Source of the DNA: Xylocopa sonorina
Taxonomy: Eukaryota; Arthropoda; Insecta; Hymenoptera; Apidae
NCBI RefSeq assembly: GCF_050948175.1
Contig: NW_027490462.1
Coordinates: forward strand, 162,134 to 226,133
Direction of reading: 5' to 3'
Length of the DNA stretch: 64,000 bases
Positions 53,656 through 64,000 of this stretch are shown piece by piece. The translations under genes were made by a program, and so were the position numbers. Every line of letters begins with the position of its first letter. Position 1 is the first letter of the stretch. Under the pieces are notes generated by a model. That model worked only from the letters and a program-made list of their open reading frames with translations. It was not told the origin of the DNA and searched no databases.

Positions 53656-56600
53656 TGAGATGCGATATTGCGATTCAAGTAGCATTAGAACTCTATTGCT
53701 ACGATACGTAGACATCTGTATACGCCATTTCCTAGCAAGGATGTGTCGCATTTACATTCGTTTGGAGGGAATACGAGGTATACATGACACTTCGCAATGA
53801 ATATTATATCTTATCATGAAACATAGAAGTGAGATGCGATATCGCGTTTTAAGAAGCATTAGAACTCTATTGCCTCGACGCGTAGACATCTGCAGACGCT
53901 ATTCCCTAGCATGGAAGTGTCGCATTTACATTCTTTTGAAGTGAATACGAGGTATACCTGACACTTCGCGATGAATATTATATCATATCACGAAACATAT
54001 AAATGGGATGCGATATCGCGATTTAAGTAGCATTAGAACTCTATTGCTACGATACGTAGACATCTGAATACGCCATTTCCTAGCAAGGAAGTGTCGCATT
54101 TACATTCGTTTGGAGGGAATACGAGGTATACATGACACTTCGCAATGAATATTATATCTTATCATGAAACATAAAAGTGAGATGCGATATCGCGTTTTAA
54201 GAAGCATTAGAACTATATTGCCCCGACGCGTAGACATCTGCAGACGCTATTTCCTAGCATGGAAGTATCGCATTTACATTCTTTTCAAGTGAATACGAGG
54301 TATACCTGACACTTCGCAATGAACATTATGTCTTATCACGAAACATATTAATGAGATGCGATATCGCGATTTAAGTAGCATTAGAACTCTATTGCTACGA
54401 TAGGTAGACATCTGAATACGCCATTTCCTAGCAAGGAAGTGTCGCATTTACATTCGTTTGGAGGGAATACGAGGTATACATGACACTTCGCAATGAATAT
54501 TATATCTTCTCATGTAACATAGAAGAGAGATGCGATTTCGCGTTTTAAGAAGCATTAGAACTCTATGGCCTCGATGCGGAGACATCTGCAAACGCTATTT
54601 CCTAGCATGGAAGTGTCGCACTTACATTCTTTTGAAGTGAATACGAGGTGTACATGATACTTCGCAATGAATGTTATATCTTATCACGAAACATATAAAT
54701 GAGATGCGATATTGCGGTTTAAGTAGCATTGGAACTCTATTTCTACGATACGTAGACATCTGCAAACGCTATTTCCTAGCAAGCAATAGTCGCATTTACA
54801 TTCTATTGAAATGAATACGAGGCATACATGTCACTTCCCAATGAATATTATACCTTATCACGAAACATAGAAGAGATATGCGATATCGCGTTTTAAGAAG
54901 CATTAGAACTCTGTGGCCTCGATGCGGAGACATCTGCAAACGCTATTTCCTAGCATGGAAGTGTCGCACTTACATTCTTTTGAAGTGAATAAGAGGTATA
55001 CATGACACTTCGCAATGAATATTATATCTTATCACGAAACATATATATGAGATGCGATATCGCGATTTAAGTAGCATCAGAACTCTATTGCTACGATACG
55101 TAGACATCTGCAAACGCTATTTCCTAGCAAGCAATAGTCGCATTTACATTCATTTGGAGGGAATACGAGGTATACATGACACTTCGCAATGATTATTATA
55201 TCTTATCATGAAGCATAGAAATGAGATGCGACATCTCGTTTTGAGAAGCATTAGAACTCCATTGCTCCGATACGTAGTCATCTGCAAACGCTATTTCCTA
55301 GCAAGGAAGATTCGCATTTACATTCTTTTGAAGGGAATACGGGGTGTACATGACATTTCACAATGAATATTATATCATATCACGAAACATGGAAATGAGA
55401 AGCGATATCGCGTTTGAAGAAGCATTAGAACTCTATGGCATCGATGCGGAGACATCTGCAAACGCTATTTCCAAGCATGGAAGTGTCGCACTTACATTCT
55501 TTGGAAGTGAATACGAGGTATACATGACACTTCGCAATGAATATTATATCTTATCACGAAACATATAAATGAGATGCGATATCGCGGTTTAAGTAGCATT
55601 GGAACTCTATTGCTACGATACGCAGACATCTGCGAAGGCTATTTCCTAGGGTGGAAACGTCGCATTTACATTGTTTTCAAGTAAATACAAGGTATACATG
55701 ACACTTCGCAATGAACATTATATCTTATCATGTATCATAAAAGTGAGATGCGATATCGCGTTTTAAGAAGCATTAGAACCCTATTGCCTCGATGCGGAGA
55801 TATCTCCAAAGGCTATTTCCTAGCATGGAAATGTCACATTTACTTTCTTTTGAAGTGAATACGAGGTGTGCATGACACATCGCAATGAATATTATATCTT
55901 ATCATGAAACATAGAAATGAGATGCGATATCGAGATTTAAGTAGCATTAGATATCTATTGCTACCATACGTAGACATCTGAATACGCTATTTCCTAGCAG
56001 GGAAGTGTCGCATTTACATTCGTTTGGAGTGAATACCAGGTATACATGACACTTCGCAATGAATATTATATCTTATAATGAAACATAGAATTGAGATTCG
56101 ATATCGCGTTTTAAGAAGCATTAGAACTCTATTGCCTCGACGCGTAGACATCTGCAGACGCTACTTCCTAGCATGGAAGTGTCGCATTTACATTCTTTTG
56201 AAGTGAATACGAGGTATACCTGACACTTCGCGATGAATATTATATCTTATCAAGAAACATATAAATGAGATGCGATATTGCGATTCAAGTAGCATTAGAA
56301 CTCTATTGCTACGATACGTAGACATCTGTATACGCCATTTCCTAGCAAGGATGTGTCGCATTTACATTCGTTTGGAGGGAATACGAGGTATACATGACAC
56401 TTCGCAATGAATATTATATCTTATCATGAAACATAGAAGTGAGATGCGATATCGCGTTTTAAGAAGCATTAGAACTCTATTGCCTCGACGCGTAGACATC
56501 TGCAGACGCTATTCCCTAGCATGGAAGTGTCGCATTTACATTCTTTTGAAGTGAATACGAGGTATACCTGACACTTCGCGATGAATATTATATCATATCA

Positions 56601-59600
56601 CGAAACATATAAATGGGATGCGATATCGCGATTTAAGTAGCATTAGAACTCTATTGCTACGATACGTAGACATCTGAATACGCCATTTCCTAGCAAGGAA
56701 GTGTCGCATTTACATTCGTTTGGAGGGAATACGAGGTATACATGACACTTCGCAATGAATATTATATCTTATCATGAAACATAGAAGTGAGATGCGATGG
56801 CGCGTTTTAAGAAGCATTAGAACTATATTGCCCCGACGCGTAGACATCTGCAGACGCTATTTCCTAGCATGGAAGTATCGCATTTACATTCTTTTGAAGT
56901 GAATACGAGGTATACCTGACACTTCGCAATGAACATTATATCTTATCATGAAACATAGAAATGAGATGCGATATCGCGTTTTGAGAAGCATTAGAACTCT
57001 ATTGCTACGATACGTAGACATCTGCAATCGCTATTTCCTAGCAACCAATAGTCGCATTTACATTCTTTTGAAGCGAATTCGAGGTTTACATGACACTTCG
57101 GAATGAATATTATAACTTATCACGAAACATAGAAATGAGATGCGATATCGCGATCTAAGAAGCATTAGAACTCTATTGCTACGATACGTAGGCATCTGCA
57201 AACGCTATGCCCTAGCAAGGAATAGTCGCATTTACATTCTTTTGATGTGAATACGAGGTATACATGACACTTCGCAATGAATATTATATCTTATCATGAA
57301 ACATAGGAGTGAGATGCGATATCGCGTTTTAAGAAGCATTAGAACTCTATTGCCTCGACGCGTAGACATCTGCAGACGCTATTTCCTAGCATGGAAGTGT
57401 CGCATTTACATTCTTTTGAAGTGAATACGAGGTGTACATGACAATCCGCAATGAATATTATATCTTATCAGGAAACATAGAAATGAGATGCGATATCGCG
57501 TTTTGAGAAGCATTAGAACATTATTGCTATGATACGTAGACATCTGCAATCGCTATTTCCTAGCAGCCAATAGTCGCATTTACATTCTTTTGAAGTGAAT
57601 TCGAGGTTTACATGACACTACGGTATGAATATTATAACATATCACGAAACATAGAAATGAGATGCGATATTGCGATCTAAGAAGCATTAGAACTCTATTG
57701 CTGCCATATGTAGACATCTGCAAACGCTGTTTCCTAGCATGGAAGTGTCGCACTTACGTTCTTTTGAAGTGAATGCGTGGTATACATGACACTTCGCAAT
57801 GAATATTATATCTTATTACGAAACATATATATGAGTTGCGATATCGCGATTTAAGTAGCACTAGAACTCTATTGCTACGATACGTAGACATCTGCAAACG
57901 CTATTTCGTAGCAAGCAATAGTCGCATTTACATTCTTTTGGAGTGAATACGAGGTATACATGACACTTCGCAATGAATATTATATCTTATCACGAAACAT
58001 ATAAAATGAGATGCGATATCGCGATTTAAGTAGCATTAGAACTCTATTTCTACGATACGTAGACATTTGAATACGCCATTTGCTAGCAAGGAAGTGTCGC
58101 ATTTACATTCGTTTGGAGAGAATTCGAGGGATACATGACACTTCGCAATGAATATTATATCTTATCATGAAACATAGAAGAGAGATGCGTTATCGCGTTT
58201 TAAGATTCATTAGAACTCTATGGCCTCGATGCGGAGACATCTGCAAACGCTATTTCCCAGCATGGAAGTATCGCATTTACATTCTCTTGAAGTGAATACG
58301 AGGTATACATGACACTTCGCAATGAATATTATATCTTATCATGAAACACAGAAGTGAGATGCGATATCGCGTTTTAAGAAGCATTAGAACTATATTGCCC
58401 CGACGCGCAGACATCTGCATACGCTATTTCCTAGCATGGAAGTGTCGCACTTACGTTCTTTTGAAGTGAATACGAGGTATACATGACACTTCGCATTGAA
58501 TATTATATCTTATCATGAAACATAGAAGTGAGATGCGATATCGCGTTTTAAGAAGCATTAGAACTATATTGCCCCGACGCGTAGACATCTGCATACTCTA
58601 TTTCCTAGCATGGAAGTGTCGCACTTACGTTCTTTTGAAGTGAATACGAGGTATACATGACACTTCGCAATGAATATTACATCTTATAATGAAACATAGA
58701 ATTGAGATTCGATATCGCGTTTTAAGAAGCATTAGAACTCTATTGCCTCCACGCGTAGACATCTGCAGACGCTACTTCCTAGCATGGAAGTGTCGCATTT
58801 ACATTCTGTTGAAGTGAATACGAGGTATACCTGAAACTTCGCGATGAATATTATATTTTATCACGAAACATATAAATGAGATGCGATATTGCGGTTTAAG
58901 TAGCATTAGAACTCTATTTCTACGATACGTAGACATCTGCAAACGCTATTTCCTAGCAAGCAATAATCGCATTTACATTCTATTGAAATGAATACGAGGC
59001 ATACATGTCACTTCCCAATGAATATTATACCTTATCATGAAACATAGAAGAGAGATGCGATATCGCGTTTTAAGAAGCTTTAGGACTCTGTGGCCTCGAT
59101 GCGGAGACATCTGCAAACACTATTTCCTAGCATGGAAGTGTCGCACTTACATTCTTTTGAAGTGAATAAGAGGTATACATGACACTTCGCAATGAATATT
59201 ATATCTTATCATGAAACATAGAAGTGAGATGCGATATCGCGTTTTAAGAAGCATTAGAACTATATTGCACCGACGCGTAGAAATCTGCAGACGCTATTTC
59301 CTAGCATGGAAGTATCGCATTTACATTCTTTTGAAGTGAATACGAGGTATACCTGACACTTCGCGATGAACATTATATCTTATCACGAAACATATTAATG
59401 AGATGCGATATCGCGATTTAAGTAGCATTAGAACTCTATTGCTACGATACGTAGACATCTGAATACGCCATTTCCTAGCAAGGAAGTGTCGCATTTACAG
59501 TCGTTTGGAGGGAATACGAGGTATACATGACACTTCGCAATGAATATTATATCTTATCATGTAACATAGAAGAGAGATGCGATTTCGCGTTTTAAGAAGC

Positions 59601-62600
59601 ATTAGAACTCTATGGCCTCGATGCGGAAACATCTGCAAACGCTATTTCCTAGCATGGAAGTGTCGCACTTACATTCTCTTGAAGTGAATACGAGGTGCAC
59701 ATGACACTTCGCAATGAATATTATATCTTATCACGAAACATATAAATGAGATGCGATATTGCGATTTAAGTAGCATTAGAACTCTATTGCTACGATACGT
59801 AGACATCTGCAAACGCTATTTCCCAGCAAGCAGTAGTCGCATTTACTTTCTTTCGAATTGAAAACGAGGTGTACATGACACTTCGCAATGATTATTATAC
59901 CTTATCACGAAACATAGAAATGAGATGCGATATCGCGATTTAAGTAACATTAAAACACCATTGCTACGATACGTAGACATCTGAATACGCCATTTCCTAG
60001 CAAGGAAGTGTCGCATTTACATTCGTTTGGAGGGAATACGAGGTATACATGACACTTCGCAATGAATATTATATCTTATCATGAAACATAGAAGAGAGAT
60101 GCGATATCGCGTTGTAAGAAGCATTAGAACTCTATAGCCTCGATGCGGGGACATCTGGAAACGCCATTTTCTAGCATGGAAGTGTCGCACTTACATTCTT
60201 TTGAAGTGAATACGAGGTATACATGACACTTCGCAGTAAATATTATATCTTATCACGAAACATATAGATGATATGCGATATCGCGATTTAAGTAGCATTA
60301 GAACTTTATTGCTACGATACGTAGACATCTGCAAACGCTATTTGCTAGCAAGCAATACTCGCATTTTCATTCTTTTGAAATGAATACGAGGCATACATGT
60401 CACTTCCCAATGAATATTATACCTTATCATGAAACATAGAAGAGAGATGCGATATCGCGTTTTAAGAAGCATTAGAACTCTATGGCCTCGATGCGGAGAC
60501 ATCTGCAAACGCTATTTCCTAGCATGGAAGTGTCGCACTTACATTCTTCTGAAGTGAATACGTGGTATACATGACACTTCGCAATGAATATTATATCTTA
60601 TCACGAAACATATAAATGAGATGCGATATCGCGACTTAAGTAGCATCAGAACTCTATTGCTACGATACGTAGAAATCTGTAAACGCTATTTCCTAGCAAG
60701 CAATAGTCGTATTTACATTCTTTTGGAGTGAATACGAGGTATACATGACACTTCGCAATGATTGTTGTATCTTATCACGAAACATAGAAATGAGATGCGA
60801 TATCGCGATTTAAGTAGCATTAAAACACAATTGCTACGATACGTAGACATCTGAATACGCCATTTCCTAGCAAGGAAGTGTCGCATTTACATTCGATTGG
60901 AGAGAATACGAGGTATACATGACACTTCGCAATGAGTATTATATCTTATCATGAAACATAGGAGAGAGATGCCATATCGCGTTTTTAGAAGCATTAGAAC
61001 ACTATTGCTACGATACGTAGACATCTGCAAACGCTATTTCCTAGCATGGAAGTGTCGCACTTACATTCTTTTGAAGTGAATACGTGGTATACATGACACT
61101 TCGCAATGAATATTATATCTTATTACGAAACATATATAGGAGTTTCGATATCGCGATTTAAGTAGCATTAGAACTCTATTGCTACGATACGTAGACATAT
61201 GCAAACGCTATTTCGTAGCAAGCAATAGTCGCATTTACATTCTATTGAAATGAATACGAGGCATACATGTCACTTCCCAATGAATATTATACCTTATCAT
61301 GAAACATAGAAGAGAGATGCGATATCGCGTTTTAAGAAGCTTTAGGACTCTGTGGCCTCGATGCGGAGACATCTGCAAACGCTATTTCCTAGCATGGAAG
61401 TGTCGCACTTACATTCTTTTGAAGTGAATAAGAAGTATACATGACACTTCGCAATGAATATTATGTCTTATCACGAAACATATAAATGAGATGCGATATC
61501 GCGATTTAAGTAGCATCAGAACTCTATTGCTACGATACGTAGACATCTGCAAACGCTATTTCCTAGCAAGCAATAGTCGCATTTACATTCATTTGGAGTG
61601 AATACGAGGTATACATGACACTTCGCAATGATTATTATATCTTATCACGAAACATAGAAATGAGATGCGATATCGCGATTTAAGTAGCATTAGAACACTA
61701 TTGCTACGATACGTAGACATCTGCAAACGATATTTCCCAGCAAGCAATAGCCGCATTTACATTCTTTTGAAATGAATACGAGGCATACATGTCACTTCCC
61801 AATGAATATTATACCTTACCATGAAACATAGAAGAGAGATGCGATATCGCGTTTTAAGAAGCATTAGAACTCTGTGGCCTCGATGCGGAGACATCTGCAA
61901 ACGCTATTTCCTAGCATGGAAGCGTCGCACTTACATTCTTTTGAAGTGAATACGTGGTATACATGACACTTCGCAATGAATATTATATCTTATCACGAAA
62001 CATATAAATGAGATGCGATATCGCGATTTAAGTAGCATCAGAACACTATTGCTACGATACGTAGACATCTGCAAACGCTATTTCCTAGCAAGCAATAGTC
62101 GCGATTACATTCATTTGGAGTGAATACCAGGTACACATGACACTTCGCAATGATTATTATATCTTATCACGAAACATAGAAATGAGATGCGATATCGCGA
62201 TTTAAGTAGCATTAAAACACCATTGCTACGATACGTAGACATCTGAATACGCAATTTCCTAGCAAGGAAGTGTCGCATTTACATTCGATTGGAGAGAATA
62301 CGAGGTATACATGACACTTCGCAATGAGTATTATATCTTATCATGAAACATAGGAGATAGATGCCATATCGCGTTTTTAGAAGCATTAGAACACTATTGC
62401 TACGATACGTAGACATCTGCAAACGCTATTTCCCAGCAAGCAGTAGTCGCATTTACTTTCTTTTGAATTGAAAACAAGGTGTACATGACACTTCGCATTG
62501 AATATTATATCTTATCATGAAACACAGAAGTGAGATGCGATATCGCGTTTTAAGAAGCATTAGAACTATATTGCCCCGACGCGTAGACATCTGCATACGC

Positions 62601-64000
62601 TATTTCCTAGCATGGAAGTGTCGCACTTACGTTCTTTTGAAGTGAATACGAGGTATACATGACACTTCGCATTGAATATTATATCTTATCATGAAACATA
62701 GAAGTGAGATGCGATATCGCGTTTTAAGAAGCATTAGAACTATATTGCCCCGACGCGTAGACATCTGCATACTCTATTTCCTAGCATGGAAGTGTCGCAC
62801 TTACGTTCTTTTGAAGTGAATACGAGGTATACATGACACTTCGCAATGAATATTACATCTTATAATGAAACATAGAATTGAGATTCGATATCGCGTTTTA
62901 AGAAGCATTAGAACTCTATTGCCTCGACGCGTAGACATCTGCAGACGCTACTTCCTAGCATGGAAGTGTCGCATTTACATTCTGTTGAAGTGAATACGAG
63001 GTATACCTGACACTTCGCGATGAATATTATATCTTATCAAGAAACATATAAATGAGATGCGATATTGCGATTCAAGTAGCATTAGAACTCTATTGCTACG
63101 ATACGTAGACATCTGAATACGCCATTTCCTAGCAAGGAAGAGTCGCATTTACATTCGTTTGGAGGGAATACGAGGTATACATGACACTTCGCAATGAATA
63201 TTATATCTTATCACGAAACATAGAAGTGAGATGCGATATCGCGTTTTAAGAAGCATTAGAACTATATTGCACCGACGCGTAGACATCTGCAGACGCTATT
63301 TCTTAGCATGGAAGTATCGCATTTACATTCTTTTGAAATGAATACGTGGTGTACATGACACTTCGCAATGAATATTATATTTTATCGGGAAACATAGAAA
63401 TGAGATGCGATATCGCGTTTTGAGAACCATTAGAACTCTACTGCTACGATACGTAGACATCTGCAATCGCTATTTCCTAGCAACCAATAGTCGCATTTAC
63501 ATTCTTTTGAAGTGAATTCGAGGTTTACATGACACTTCGGAATGAATATTATAACTTATCACGAAACATAGAAATGAGATGCGATATCGCGATCTAAGAA
63601 GCATTAGAACTCTATTGCTACGATACGTAGGCATCTGCAAACGCTATGCCCTAGCAAGGAATAGTCGCATCTACATTCTTTTGATGTCAATACGAGGTAT
63701 ACATGACACTTCGCAATGAATATTATATCTTATAGTGAAATATAGAATTGAGATTCGATATCGCGTTTTAAGAAGCATTAGAACTCTATTGCCTCGACGC
63801 GTAGACATCTGCAGTCGCTATTTCCTAGCATGGAAGTGTCGCATTTACATTCTTTTGAAGTGAATACGAAGTATACCTGACACTTCGCGATGAATATTAT
63901 ATCTTATCACGAAACATATAAATGAGATGCGATATCGCGATTTAAGTAGCATTAGAACTCTATTGCTACGATACGTAGACATCTGAATACGCCATTTCCT

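Larger units (their letters stand above)
45511..64000 (+). repeat. Right arm of 174-bp satellite array (about 106 monomers)
   Basis: Same monomer and same orientation as the left arm, running off the end of the window. The first 1.5-2 kb is clearly diverged and includes small indels (for example near 46160 and 46310). From about 46600 the monomers are mostly type A, with a type-B insert around 48380-48700 (GGCAGTTCGC, ACAATATTTCC). Frames at 45816-46148 and 55344-55568 are satellite translations: 174 bp is 58 codons, so a monomer with its usual stops mutated stays open into the next. Confidence 0.97.

Noticed and set aside
55344..55568. 74-codon + frame
   Set aside because: Satellite translation opened by a few substitutions at the usual stop codons.
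1..64000. Telomeric TTAGG repeats, tRNA or rRNA genes
   Set aside because: None seen on either strand while reading the window; the only tRNA-related match is the 10-base primer-binding-site-like sequence at 41154.

Overview
This window is almost entirely one tandem satellite. A 174-bp monomer fills about 58 of the 64 kb, roughly 330 copies. I measured the period directly between recurring anchors (17197, 17371, 17545, 17719 and 17893, each exactly 174 apart). The DNA is eukaryotic: there are no bacterial operons, no RNA genes and no CRISPR array. The one plausible gene is split by a short intron, and the non-satellite DNA contains LTR-retrotransposon-like pieces. The satellite keeps many CpG dinucleotides, which fits an animal with little repeat methylation. 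An insect, possibly a hymenopteran, is my best guess at low confidence. A candidate centromeric or pericentromeric position is inferred from array size, monomer length and higher-order structure only.

Layout: (1) 1-33985, satellite on the + strand, about 195 monomers. One family of monomer variants (type A) dominates 1 to about 15000, and another (type B) dominates about 15000 to 33000. (2) 33986-35378, a 1.4-kb GC-richer insert with a possible LTR, GC hairpin repeats and a 51-bp tandem repeat. (3) 35379-40924, about 32 satellite monomers in the opposite orientation. (4) 40925-45510, a 4.6-kb non-satellite island with an LTR-like fragment and a lysine-tRNA-type primer binding site, an AT-rich stretch, one likely two-exon gene and two long poly-C tracts. 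(5) 45511-64000, satellite on the + strand again, about 106 monomers, diverged next to the island and type A further in.

Within the satellite, blocks of several monomers recur as higher-order repeats (HORs). A 16-monomer block is tandemly duplicated at 3480-8998. A 15-monomer block is duplicated at 49441-53655. Copies are found 50 kb apart on the two sides of the island, and part of a type-B block is present upside down in the inverted segment. Monomers are most diverged beside the island and most uniform away from it, the usual outcome of unequal exchange and gene conversion.

The most notable single item is the gene at 42755-43275. It encodes a predicted 132-residue protein. Its middle and C-terminal parts resemble the RNF212/Zip3/Vilya family of meiotic RING proteins, but most of the RING zinc ligands appear to be replaced by hydrophobic residues. 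This is my reading from pattern memory and has not been confirmed by any search.
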